A model generated the notes under the pieces. It was not told where the DNA came from. It ran no database searches and saw only the letters and a list, made by a program, of their open reading frames with translations. From an uncultured Oscillospiraceae bacterium (lineage in GTDB: Bacteria; Bacillota; Clostridia; Oscillospirales; Oscillospiraceae), in NCBI GenBank assembly GCA_934661135.1, contig CAKUJA010000021.1:1-25861 (forward strand): 25,861 nucleotides of DNA, read 5' to 3'. The position numbers were made by a program, and so were the translations under genes. Shown here in pieces: positions 7,798-15,444 of the stretch (within the stretch, counting starts at the first letter, position 1; each line of letters begins with the position of its first letter).

Positions 7798-8760
7798 ATG
7801 AACAAAAAGGAACGCGTGACGGCGACATTTGCTGGCCTTGAGCCGGATCGAACGCCGACTGGCTTTTGGATGCACTTTCCCAAGGAATATTACTACGGGG
7901 ATGCCGCCGTGAAGAAGCATTTGGAATATTTTGAAAAGACGCAGACGGATATCTGCAAGGTGATGACGGAATACATGTATCCCTGCGACCACCGGATCAA
8001 GGCGGCGGCGGACTGGCAGACGGTGCAGTCTTACAGCAGGGATGCGGATTTCATCCGCGGTCAGGCGGATATCATCAAGAGAATCGCAGATATCGGTGTG
8101 GACGGAAGCCTGGCGGCAACGATTCACGGTGTGGTCGCTTCCGCTTCGCATACGCTTCTGGGCTTTGCCAATTATGACGGCATCGGGCGTTATGCACAGC
8201 TATTCCATCTGCGTACCGACCCGGAGGCCGTTTCCTCCGCTTACCGCCGCATTGCGGATACGCTCTGCGTTTTGGCGCAGGAAGCCGTTCATGCGGGCGC
8301 GGAGGGAATTTACTATGCGGCGCTTGGCGGGGAGGGAGACGGCTTCAACGACGAGGAGCATGCCCGGTATATTGCGCCGCTGGATCGGCAGGTGATTGAG
8401 GCCGCTTATGCCGCAGGCGCGAAATATGTGATTCTGCATATCTGCAAGCCCAAGGTCAGGCTGACGCGCTTTGTGGATTATCGCGCGGATGCGGTGAACT
8501 GGGGCGTTGAGGAGAGCGGCGTGCCGCTGAGCGAGGGCCGGAGGCTTTTCCCCGACAAGGTGCTGCTGGGCGGATTAAATCATCACGAGGGTTGCCTTTT
8601 CCAGGATGATTACGATATACTAGAAAAGGAAGTACACACATTGATCGATCAGGTCGGAAAAAAGAAGCTGATTGTCGGCAGCGACTGCACGCTGCCCGGC
8701 ACGATGCCGTATGAACGGATTGCAAGCGTGGCGAGAGCCTGCGCAAGCTATTCCGGCTGA
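7798..8760 (+). CDS. Uroporphyrinogen decarboxylase-family protein (methyltransferase-like)
   Basis: 320 aa TIM-barrel protein of the URO-D superfamily, which includes HemE and the corrinoid/CoM methyltransferases MtaA, MtbA and CmuA. The N-terminus KKERVTATFAGLEPDRTPTG and the C-terminal GGLNHHEG (258-265) and VGSDCTLPGTMPYERI segments are typical. ILHICKPK (212-219) provides H214 and C216 at the place where methyltransferase members carry a zinc-binding His/Cys. No heme genes and no corrinoid protein are nearby, so HemE is unlikely. Its position after livF (32 bases) and before a cysteine desulfidase-like gene suggests a role in breaking down the imported compound. Substrate unknown. ATG 7798 has AAAGGA upstream. 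Confidence 0.82.
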   Translation: MNKKERVTATFAGLEPDRTPTGFWMHFPKEYYYGDAAVKKHLEYFEKTQTDICKVMTEYMYPCDHRIKAAADWQTVQSYSRDADFIRGQADIIKRIADIGVDGSLAATIHGVVASASHTLLGFANYDGIGRYAQLFHLRTDPEAVSSAYRRIADTLCVLAQEAVHAGAEGIYYAALGGEGDGFNDEEHARYIAPLDRQVIEAAYAAGAKYVILHICKPKVRLTRFVDYRADAVNWGVEESGVPLSEGRRLFPDKVLLGGLNHHEGCLFQDDYDILEKEVHTLIDQVGKKKLIVGSDCTLPGTMPYERIASVARACASYSG

Positions 8761-8780
8761 GGCAAAAAGGAGCGATGGCG

Positions 8781-10058
8781 ATGCAAAGGACGGATCACGT
8801 ATATCAGGCCTACTGCGAAATTCTGCGCCGGGAATTGACGGCAGCCTCCGGCTGCACAGAGCCGATTGCGCTGGCATATTGCGCGGCGAAAGCAAGACAG
8901 ACGCTGGGCACGATGCCGGAGCGGGTTCGGGTTCAGGTGAGCGGGAACATCATCAAAAATGTGAAAAGCGTCACCGTGCCTAACACGGGCGGCCTGCGCG
9001 GCATTCCCGCGGCGGTTGCAGCCGGAATTGTCGCAGGAGATGCAGAACGCGCGCTTGAGGTGATCCGCGATGTATCCGAGGAGCAGCAGAAGGCCATTCG
9101 CCGGATGCTGGATACATGTCCGATTGAGGTCGAGTTTCTGCCAAGCGACGATCTGCTGGATATGATTGTCGTGGTTCAGGGCGGCGGCCACGAGGCGATG
9201 ACGCGGGTACGCCATACGCATACGAGCATCGCTCGAATTGAGAAGGACGGACAGGTGCTTGAAGACCACATGGAGGCGGCGCAGAGCGGCGGAACGCAGG
9301 ACGAGAACCTGCTGACTATTCAGCAAATCTGCGAGTTTGCCGCCTGCGTGGAGCTTGATGACGTTCGGGAACCGTTGGAACGCCAGCTTCGATACAACAT
9401 GGCGATTGCCAAGCGCGGCATTGAGGGATCCTATGGCGCTCAGGTTGGGCAGACGCTGCTCAGCGTCTATGGAAACGGCGTGCGAAATCGGGCGAAGGCC
9501 ATGGCGGCGGCAGGATCGGATGCGCGTATGAGCGGCTGCGAGCTGCCGGTTGTCATCAATTCCGGCAGCGGTAATCAGGGACTGACGGTTTCTGTGCCTG
9601 TGGCCATTTATGCGGAGGAATATCACAAGACGCAGGAGGAGCTGTACCGTGCGTTGGTGGTTTCCAACCTGACGGCCATCCATCAAAAGACGACCATTGG
9701 CAAGCTATCGGCGTTCTGCGGCGCGGTTACGGCAGGCGCAGGCGCGGGTGCGGGCATTGCATGGCTGCTGACGCAGGATTTTTCTACAGTTGCGCACACA
9801 ATTGTCAATGCGCTGGCCATCGTTTCCGGTATCATTTGCGATGGTGCGAAGGCCTCCTGCGCAGCGAAAATCGCTTCCGCGGTGGACGCAGGCATTATGG
9901 GCTTTGAAATGTATCGCTTGAACCGCCAGTTCTACGGCGGTGACGGCATTGTTGCAAAGGGCGTGGAAAATACGATTCGAAATGTGGGTCTGCTTGGGCA
10001 CGACGGCATGCGCGCAACAGATGAAATGATTTTGAAAATTATGATTCATCACACCTGA
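8781..10058 (+). CDS. cyuA: CyuA/UPF0597-family L-cysteine desulfidase or L-serine dehydratase-like enzyme
   Basis: 425 aa protein of the SDH_alpha/UPF0597 family (E. coli YhaM, now CyuA). The family uses a [4Fe-4S] cluster to eliminate H2S from L-cysteine, or water from serine in related enzymes. Likely cluster cysteines, numbered from this start, are C25 (SGCTEP), C313 (AFCGAV) and C353 (ICDGAKASC), which resembles the three-Cys pattern known for the methanogen cysteine desulfidase. Other marks are NSGSGNQGL and the Gly/Ala-rich AGAGAGAG loop. ATG 8781 is preferred over 8775 because AAGGAG (8767-8772) is only 2 bases from the latter. It is the last gene of the operon; I see no clear terminator behind it. 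Confidence 0.85.
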   Translation: MQRTDHVYQAYCEILRRELTAASGCTEPIALAYCAAKARQTLGTMPERVRVQVSGNIIKNVKSVTVPNTGGLRGIPAAVAAGIVAGDAERALEVIRDVSEEQQKAIRRMLDTCPIEVEFLPSDDLLDMIVVVQGGGHEAMTRVRHTHTSIARIEKDGQVLEDHMEAAQSGGTQDENLLTIQQICEFAACVELDDVREPLERQLRYNMAIAKRGIEGSYGAQVGQTLLSVYGNGVRNRAKAMAAAGSDARMSGCELPVVINSGSGNQGLTVSVPVAIYAEEYHKTQEELYRALVVSNLTAIHQKTTIGKLSAFCGAVTAGAGAGAGIAWLLTQDFSTVAHTIVNALAIVSGIICDGAKASCAAKIASAVDAGIMGFEMYRLNRQFYGGDGIVAKGVENTIRNVGLLGHDGMRATDEMILKIMIHHT

Positions 10059-10113
10059 CGAAACGGGAATGCCTGGTTGGATAGAGAAGACATCAGGGAT
10101 TGACCGATTGCTC

Positions 10114-10142
10114 TTGACAAAAATAAAAAACATCGATATCCT
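10114..10142 (+). promoter_or_regulatory. Promoter of the GntR-type regulator, with a possible operator
   Basis: TTGACA (10114-10119), a 17-base spacer and TATCCT (10137-10142). Overlapping and just after the -10 box are ATCGATA and ATTGATA repeats and the inverted pair TATC-N5-GATA, which could be an autoregulatory operator. The promoter assignment is good; the operator is a guess. Confidence 0.65.
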
Positions 10143-10222
10143 ATTGATAACAGGAAAATGCTGAAAAAAACTTAAGTTTCGCAGCGGCGCTTCGAAGGAT
10201 ATAAACGGAGGGGAACGCTCGT

Positions 10223-10879
10223 TTGACAAGCAGAGGAAGACCGGAAGACGGAGGGGAGAAGGCCGAAGTGAAATACTTAAAGGATACGGTGTACGACCAG
10301 ATCAAGACGAAGATTATCGAATGCGAATATCTGCCGGACAGCATTCTGACAGAAGCGCGGCTGATGGAGGATACAGGCGTCAGCCGCACGCCGATTCGGG
10401 AGGCCATCAATCGTCTGGCGCATGAAAACCTGGTGATGGTTATTCCCAAAAAGGGCATTCTGGTTAAAGGAATCACCATTCGGGATATCATTCAGGTGTT
10501 TGAAACGCGCGAAATCATTGAGCCGGAGCTGATGCGTGAATACGGTGATCGGCTGAACAAGACGATGGTCCGGGAATTTGTTCAAGCCTGTAAGACTGAA
10601 GAACAGATTGAACGGAAGATCGATCTGGATGAACGGTTTCACCGGATGCTCTACGATGTCTGCGGCAATCGGTATTTAAAAGAGCTGCTGCTGATGCTGG
10701 AGGGACACAACCATCGGAACCGCGTTTGGCGCAGCAATGAAGCGCGCGTCAACGACAGCCAGAAGGAGCATATCGCCATCGCGGAGGCTGTTTTGCAGGA
10801 TGACTACGAGCAGGCGGCGCGGCTGCTCAAGGAGCATCTGGCCAACGCGAAGGAATATGCCATGAAAAAATATCTGTAA
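10223..10879 (+). CDS. GntR-family transcriptional regulator, FadR/FCD subfamily
   Basis: 218 aa if translation begins at TTG 10223, which has GGAGGGG (10207-10213) at proper spacing. An alternative GTG at 10268 (AGAAGG upstream) would begin just before the conserved part and give 203 aa. The N-terminal winged helix contains the GntR recognition signature VSRTPIREAINRL (53-65) and IPKKGILV. The C-terminal all-helical FCD domain (about 90-215) has ETREIIEPEL, DLDERFHRMLYDVCGN and the H in SQKEHIAIAEA, giving the Asp/His residues that usually bind a metal next to the ligand, often a carboxylate. It lies downstream of the liv-type operon and may control it. It has its own promoter and terminator. 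Confidence 0.9.
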   Translation: MTSRGRPEDGGEKAEVKYLKDTVYDQIKTKIIECEYLPDSILTEARLMEDTGVSRTPIREAINRLAHENLVMVIPKKGILVKGITIRDIIQVFETREIIEPELMREYGDRLNKTMVREFVQACKTEEQIERKIDLDERFHRMLYDVCGNRYLKELLLMLEGHNHRNRVWRSNEARVNDSQKEHIAIAEAVLQDDYEQAARLLKEHLANAKEYAMKKYL

Positions 10880-10907
10880 ACAGATTTCAATGAAAATAGG
10901 GTTATAG

Positions 10908-10943
10908 AAAAAGCTCGCTCGGCTTTGCGTCGGGCGAGTTTTT
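10908..10943 (+). terminator. Terminator of the GntR-type gene
   Basis: CTCGCTCG (10914-10921) pairs with CGGGCGAG (10931-10938, one wobble), with an A-run before and TTTTT after. The insertion sequence begins 8 bases beyond the T-run. Confidence 0.8.
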
Positions 10944-10951
10944 GTTTCAAC

Positions 10952-10986
10952 CTATAAATGAGCAAATTTGAAAAAATGCACAAATA
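10952..10986 (+). repeat. Left terminal inverted repeat of the IS
   Basis: Starts CTATAAATGAGCAAAT and ends with TGCACAAATA. Compared with the right end, 29 of 35 positions match by my alignment; differences cluster at positions 17-20. Confidence 0.85.
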
Positions 10987-10990
10987 AATA

Positions 10991-11070
10991 GAGACATCCC
11001 GACGTGGTGAATGGTACAATGAAGTTGATCAAAATACCCATCTGACCACCACCACGAAAGGAGATGTCTC
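10991..11070 (+). promoter_or_regulatory. IS 5' control region: extended -10 promoter and start-codon hairpin
   Basis: GAGACATC (10991-10998) and CGTGGTG (11003-11009) are complementary to GATGTCTC (11063-11070) and CACCACG (11050-11056). The right arm contains the transposase ATG (11064-11066), and the ribosome site AAAGGA (11057-11062) sits in the internal loop. Between the arms is an extended -10 box TGGTACAAT (11012-11020); no good -35 is seen. Transcripts starting near 11027 would lack the left arm. Confidence 0.6.
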
Positions 11071-12209
11071 ATGCCTACAGTGTAAAGCAGTCAGAAGAAA
11101 TTTGCAAGACCTTAAACGCATTACGGCTCGGGAATTTTTTATCCGATGTCTATCTGGAACATGTAAAGACCCTGACCCACTCTGTCTTTATGCTCGGATA
11201 TAGGGGGAAAATCGTCAATGCCGAATTCTTTAGCGAGAAACACAGAACGACGGTTGCACATTTTCTGAATAACGGAAGATGGGACAGCCTGAATTTTGAA
11301 AAAGCGCTGAAACGACAAGTCATTGATCGCATTTACGAGGAATCCCGGAAGAACGGAGCGCCTGTTTTCTGCATTGTAGATGATACGATTGCTTCGCACA
11401 CAGCGCCTTCGTCACAGACGATGCACCCCATCGAAGTAGCGTATCATCACCAGTCGCATCTGAAAAAACAACAAGACTATGGACATCAGGCAGTTGGCGT
11501 GATGATGTCCTGCAATGAGCTTTCTTTGAATTATGCGATTGTTTTATATGACAAGTCACACTCAAAGATTGAAATCGTTCAAGATATCATCCAAGAACTG
11601 CCCAGACCACCGCACACCGCTTATTTTCTCTGTGATAGCTGGTACGCATCGAACAAGCTGATGGACGCATTTGCTCAGAAAGGATTCCAAACGATTGGAG
11701 CTTTGCGCACAAATCGTATTATTTATCCCAATCAGGTTAAACAACAGGCCAAGCAGTTTGCTCCGGACATCTGTAAGAATAATCCGAATGTCAGCCTCGT
11801 GACCGTTGGCAAACGACGCTATTATGTGTACAGATATCAAGGCAAAATGAATGGCCATAAAGACGCGGTTGTCTTGCTGAGTTATCCTGAGAAATCCTTT
11901 GGAGAAGCCAAGGCACTTCGAGTATTTATATCGACTCATACAGAGCTTACCGCACAGGAAATTCTCAATCTCTATGCCAAACGCTGGAATATTGAAGTAT
12001 TCTTTCGAAGCTGTAAACAAAAACTCGCCTTCGACAAGTGCCAGCTTCGCAAGAAGCAAGGCATTACGAGGATGTGGCTGATTCTTTCACTTATCCACTT
12101 TCTGTGCTGCACAGTTTCCGGGTGTGTCGGCTCATTCGATGAAGGGTACAATTATTTCAGAAATTGTGTTTTACAAGGGATTTTTGCTCAAAATACTCTC
12201 TCGGCGTAA
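11064..12209 (+). CDS. DDE transposase, IS4 superfamily
   Basis: 381 aa. An RNase H-like DDE catalytic core is visible: D106/D107 in IVDDTIASH, D191 in FLCDSWYASNKL, and E311 inside a perfect YREK signature Y304-x2-R307-x3-E311-x6-K318 (YAKRWNIEVFFRSCK). The reading frame is intact and ends just before the right inverted repeat, so the enzyme could be active. Initiation looks poor: AAAGGAG directly abuts ATG 11064, while the better-spaced ATG at 11071 opens a frame of only four codons (MPTV). The start codon is also inside a potential hairpin. Both would keep transposase levels low. Confidence 0.9.
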   Translation: MSHAYSVKQSEEICKTLNALRLGNFLSDVYLEHVKTLTHSVFMLGYRGKIVNAEFFSEKHRTTVAHFLNNGRWDSLNFEKALKRQVIDRIYEESRKNGAPVFCIVDDTIASHTAPSSQTMHPIEVAYHHQSHLKKQQDYGHQAVGVMMSCNELSLNYAIVLYDKSHSKIEIVQDIIQELPRPPHTAYFLCDSWYASNKLMDAFAQKGFQTIGALRTNRIIYPNQVKQQAKQFAPDICKNNPNVSLVTVGKRRYYVYRYQGKMNGHKDAVVLLSYPEKSFGEAKALRVFISTHTELTAQEILNLYAKRWNIEVFFRSCKQKLAFDKCQLRKKQGITRMWLILSLIHFLCCTVSGCVGSFDEGYNYFRNCVLQGIFAQNTLSA

Positions 12210-13089
12210 ATGGGGGCATTTGTGCACTTTTCGGGATTTGCTCATTTATAGTAAAATCAATAACAGGAAGGGTTTCGGTAATGAGTTTGTTGTCCTCATG
12301 CCGATTATAATGGAAAGTAACATGTGAGCCAGAATAGGAGTCAATGCGAGAAGTGGCAATGACAGGTCTGCCGAGGTAACGGCCAATGTATTTGGTAACG
12401 ATGGAAGGTTTGCAGTTGTTGGGTTTTGCATAGACATAAAAGCCCTTACAGTGATTTTTATAGATATCAGATTTCATTTTTTTGAAAGAAGGGCCGATTC
12501 TTTTGTGAAGATGATTGAGGAGAGCAGTACAAAAAGATTTGCGCAAAAAAGAATAGTTAAAGTGGGTAAGGCGTTTCCAAGGAGTAATGCGACCGACAGC
12601 GACTTCGGAAACGAGGACATGGATGTGAGGATTCCATTGAAGGCTGCGGCCGAAGGTGTGGAGGACACAGATAAAACCGGGAGTAAAACGTTCGGATTTG
12701 TTGAGCTTGCGGAACATACGAAGAATGACATCACGAACAGAATAAAAGAGACAGTTGAGAAGGGAACGATCTCTGCGAAAGAAAATACGGAGTTCTTTGG
12801 GAATGGTAAACACACAATGTCTGTGGACACACTGAATGAGTTTAAGGGACATGGAAGTTGTGCGATGAATGGAATAAAGAGTGCCGCATGAAGGACAGAA
12901 ACGGCTTTTACAGCGGAATGGGACAAACTTAAGCGCACCACAAGAAGAACACCCGTACATAGCACCGCCGAAAGAAGGATCGCCGCAATGAATCATTTTT
13001 TCAATATTTTCGAGAGTGGCGGGGCGGAGCTTGAGTGTGTACTTGATTTCTTCGTAATGATCTGAGAAGATTTGCTGCAAAATGTTCAT
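12157..13089 (-). pseudogene. Truncated IS91-type (HUH/Y2) rolling-circle transposase
   Basis: From ATG 13089 the frame gives 310 aa, of which about 279 are native. Residues about 35-70 are the Zn_Tnp_IS91 zinc-binding region (C47-x2-C50, C60-x4-C65-x2-C68). The catalytic Y2_Tnp domain follows, with the HUH pair in WNPHIHVLV (H155, H157) and the paired tyrosines in KYIGRYLGR (Y234, Y238). At codon 280 (base 12251) the frame enters the right inverted repeat of the IS4-type element and the last 30 or so residues are read from IS sequence. The missing 3' part is not on the other side of the IS, so the end of the gene is deleted, not just interrupted. No good ribosome site is seen before the ATG. 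Same strand as, and downstream of, the tct operon. Confidence 0.85.
12217..12251 (-). repeat. Right terminal inverted repeat of the IS
   Basis: On the minus strand it reads CTATAAATGAGCAAAT from 12251 inward, then CCCGAAAAG and TGCACAAATG. It is partner to 10952-10986. Confidence 0.85.
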
Positions 13090-13114
13090 AGCAACATTGT
13101 ACAACAAAAGCGGA

Positions 13115-13144
13115 GACAAAAACACCCCCTCAAGAATGAGGGGG
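13115..13144 (-). terminator. Terminator after the tctCBA operon
   Basis: On the minus strand CCCCCTCA pairs with TGAGGGGG around loop TTCT, then TGTTTTTGTC follows. It lies 73 bases after the tctA stop and before the IS91-type gene, so it can stop tct transcription. It could instead be a terminal structure of the IS91-type element. Confidence 0.7.
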
Positions 13145-13158
13145 CAGGGGGAGTTGAT

Positions 13159-13173
13159 GCGGGCACAGCCCGC
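13159..13173. repeat. Short GC-rich inverted repeat
   Basis: GCGGGC-ACA-GCCCGC between the tctA stop and the terminator. No T-run follows. It may be a remnant of an IS91-type element end or part of a tandem terminator region. The remaining bases of 13090-13216 show no gene. Confidence 0.45.
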
Positions 13174-13216
13174 TTTCTTGATGTTGCGCAAATCGTCTGA
13201 AAGCCAAGGCGACTTC

Positions 13217-14722
13217 TTAGCCCGCTGTCTGCGCAGCCTGCTGTTCCTTCTTTTTCTTTGCTTTTGCGTTTCGCACAACGGTCCAGGTAGCAAAGCCTAC
13301 GCCAATGAGGATCAGCACACAGGTAACGGGGTTGGTAAAGAACACGCTCACGTCATAACGGGCCACAGACAGGGCGGTGCGGATTTCCTTTTCAAACGTT
13401 CCGCCAAGCACCAAGCCCATCACGGCAGGCGCAACCGGGTATTTGGCGCGTCCCATGAAATAGGCAAGTACGCCGCAAGCAATGGCCAGACCTACGTCAA
13501 AGGGCATGTTGCGCGCCGCGAACGCGCCGATGGTCATCAGTACGCAGATGCCCGCAACCAGGAAATTATTGGGTACCGACAGGATTTTGATAAAGAACTT
13601 GATGCCCACCATCTGGATGAGGGCAAACATGATGGTACACACCAGCATGCAGGTGAAGATGCCAACGACGAAATCGTAGTGGGTAGCGTACAGCTTTGCG
13701 CCGGGCGTGATGTCGTGAATCATCAGGCCGCCCAGCAGGATGGCTGTCACGCCGTCGCCGGGGATGCCCAGCGTGAGCAGTGGAACCATTGCGCCGCCGC
13801 ACACGGCATTGTTGGCACACTCAGCGGTGATGACGCCTTCCACATTGCCTTTTCCAAACGAATCCGGATCCTTGGACAGACGCTTGGTCAGGTCGTAGGA
13901 GATAAACTGAGCAATGTTGGCGCCCGTTGCAGGAATGATGCCGATGATGACGCCAATTGCAGCGGTGCGCAGCAGCGTCCACTTATACTGCCAGAATTCT
14001 TTCAGCTTAGGCACAAAGTTGGAAAACTTGACGTGCACCTCGCGCTTGACGTCCTTTTCGTTGCAAAGGTTCAGCGCCTGGGGCAGCGAATACAGGCCCA
14101 CCATCACCGGCAGCAGGGCGATGCCGCCCAGCAGGTTATAGTTGCCAAAGGTAAAGCGCGCGGTACCCCATTCCACATCGATGCCCACCATGGCCATCAT
14201 CACGCCCAGCAGCGCCGCGACCACGCCCTTGAACACGTTGTCGCCCGTCACGGAGGAAATCATCATCAGGCCCAAGAAGGCCAGCGCGGCATACTCCGCG
14301 CAGGAAAAGTTGGTGCACAGTTTCGCCAGATAGGGAGAGAAGAACACCAGCACGCCCCAGCTGAGCAAACCGCCAATCAGCGATGCACAGGCGGCCCAGC
14401 CCATGGCTCTGGCGCCCTGATCCTTTTTCATCATGGGGTAGCCGTCCCAGCCGGTCACAATCGCCGAGGGGGTTCCGGGAATATTCAAAAGGATGGCGGA
14501 TACCGCGCCGCCGGCATAGGCGCCTACATAACAGCCAATCATCATGCCGATGGCGGTAACCGCGTCCATGCCATAAGAAAGCGGAATCAGAAGCGCGATG
14601 CCCATGGTGGCCGTCAGGCCGGGCAGCGTGCCGAAGGTGAGTCCCATAAACGTGCCGACGAAGCAGAAAAACATGCAGCTTGGGTTGGTCAGATACGAAA
14701 ACGCAATGTTCAAAGCTTCCAT
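13217..14722 (-). CDS. tctA: Tripartite tricarboxylate-type transporter, large permease TctA
   Basis: 501 aa, the usual TctA length, with 11-12 hydrophobic segments. The N-terminal signature block is clear: FGTLPGLTATMGIALLIPL, then CYVGAYAGGAVSAILLNIPG, then GWDGYPMMKK. A second such region, VPLLTLGIPGDGVTAILLGG, lies in the C-terminal half. It forms the channel with TctB and is driven by an ion gradient, receiving substrate from TctC. The start has AGGAGG about 9 bases upstream; the gap to tctB is 19 bases. Known substrates of the family are citrate, tartrate and other carboxylates; here the divergent operon points to a hydroxy acid. Confidence 0.95.
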   Translation of the reverse strand: MEALNIAFSYLTNPSCMFFCFVGTFMGLTFGTLPGLTATMGIALLIPLSYGMDAVTAIGMMIGCYVGAYAGGAVSAILLNIPGTPSAIVTGWDGYPMMKKDQGARAMGWAACASLIGGLLSWGVLVFFSPYLAKLCTNFSCAEYAALAFLGLMMISSVTGDNVFKGVVAALLGVMMAMVGIDVEWGTARFTFGNYNLLGGIALLPVMVGLYSLPQALNLCNEKDVKREVHVKFSNFVPKLKEFWQYKWTLLRTAAIGVIIGIIPATGANIAQFISYDLTKRLSKDPDSFGKGNVEGVITAECANNAVCGGAMVPLLTLGIPGDGVTAILLGGLMIHDITPGAKLYATHYDFVVGIFTCMLVCTIMFALIQMVGIKFFIKILSVPNNFLVAGICVLMTIGAFAARNMPFDVGLAIACGVLAYFMGRAKYPVAPAVMGLVLGGTFEKEIRTALSVARYDVSVFFTNPVTCVLILIGVGFATWTVVRNAKAKKKKEQQAAQTAG

Positions 14723-14741
14723 GCAGTCTTTCCTCCTTCCT

Positions 14742-15281
14742 TTAGCCGTAAATGATCAGGTCCAGAATGGGTTCGGGCAGGAACATGCTGAAACCCACCG
14801 CGAAGATGAGATACACTGCCACGCTGAAAATGAGCGAAATCAGCAGCGTTTTGCCAATGGATTGCTCTGGTTTGCACAGCTTGGATTCAACTGCAAAGAA
14901 CAGGAAGGTGGAAATGGAGAAGCCCAGCACATCCCACAGCTTCACATAGACGATGACCAGCAGGAAGGTCAACAGGGTCCTGAGCGGAATCAGCTTTAAA
15001 AACGCCGGCCAGACATTTTTCCAGCCGTGATGAAAATACCACGAAAGCGTCTGCCACAGCACCACCAGTGACAGCACCAGCATCACGTACAGCACGATCT
15101 TGGGGATCGTCATCGCCTTGATCATAAACACCTGCGTGTTGCTGACCTTTTCGGTTGTGTAAGCGATGTAGAGCAGGTAGATCGCAAGCCCGCTAAAAAA
15201 AAGCGTCACAAGCAGTTCGAAAAATTTGGTTTCTTTTTCCTTTGGGGTTGCCTCGGAAAGGTTGATCTTTCGCTTGTTCAC
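14742..15281 (-). CDS. tctB: Tripartite tricarboxylate-type transporter, small permease TctB
   Basis: 179 aa with about four hydrophobic segments (near residues 25-45, 75-95, 105-130 and 150-175), the size and topology of TctB. Sequence conservation in this family is low, so the call depends strongly on its position between tctC and tctA. The start is GTG (15281-15279), with AAAGGGG 10 bases upstream. Translation follows a long spacer containing a large stem-loop. Confidence 0.9.
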   Translation of the reverse strand: MNKRKINLSEATPKEKETKFFELLVTLFFSGLAIYLLYIAYTTEKVSNTQVFMIKAMTIPKIVLYVMLVLSLVVLWQTLSWYFHHGWKNVWPAFLKLIPLRTLLTFLLVIVYVKLWDVLGFSISTFLFFAVESKLCKPEQSIGKTLLISLIFSVAVYLIFAVGFSMFLPEPILDLIIYG

Positions 15282-15376
15282 CGAAATTCAGCCCCTTTCT
15301 TCATTCATAAAAATGGTTTTCTCAAGTCAAGCAGCTTTCTCCCGACCGGAAATCCGGAGCCGAGGAGGAAACAGAA

Positions 15377-15413
15377 GGCATTTGCCATCTGCGCTGCGCA
15401 GATGGCAAACGCC
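15377..15413. other. Large perfect stem-loop between tctC and tctB
   Basis: TTTGCCATCTGCG (15381-15393) and CGCAGATGGCAAA (15397-15409) form a perfect 13-bp stem with loop CTG, extended by GGC/GCC outside. No T-run follows in the tct direction. As after the liv-type binding protein, it sits directly behind a binding-protein gene and probably stabilises or tapers the message. Confidence 0.7.
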
Positions 15414-15444
15414 GGAATCAGTCAGAAGGACTCAGCTTTCAGCC

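Larger units (their letters stand above)
10952..12251 (+). mobile_element. Complete IS4-superfamily insertion sequence, 1300 bp
   Basis: The element is bounded by imperfect terminal inverted repeats of about 35 bp that share the 16-base outer block CTATAAATGAGCAAAT and an inner TGCACAAAT. It carries one transposase gene filling nearly all of it. The left end is 8 bases from the GntR terminator; the right end interrupts an IS91-type transposase frame. The outer flanks (left TTTCAAC, right TAAAATC) show no obvious target-site duplication. Base composition is more AT-rich than the flanking operons. Confidence 0.85.

Noticed and set aside
7798..8760. HemE (heme-pathway uroporphyrinogen decarboxylase)
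   Set aside because: No heme genes nearby, and the HxC and operon context fit the methyltransferase-like side of the superfamily better.
12451..12891. Plus-strand frame of 146 codons opposite the IS91-type transposase
   Set aside because: Antisense shadow; the minus strand carries zinc-finger, HUH and tyrosine motifs.
13082..14755. Long plus-strand frame of 557 codons opposite tctA
   Set aside because: Rich in His, Gln, Arg and Asp as expected for the antisense of a hydrophobic GC-rich membrane gene; tctA on the minus strand is clearly the real gene.
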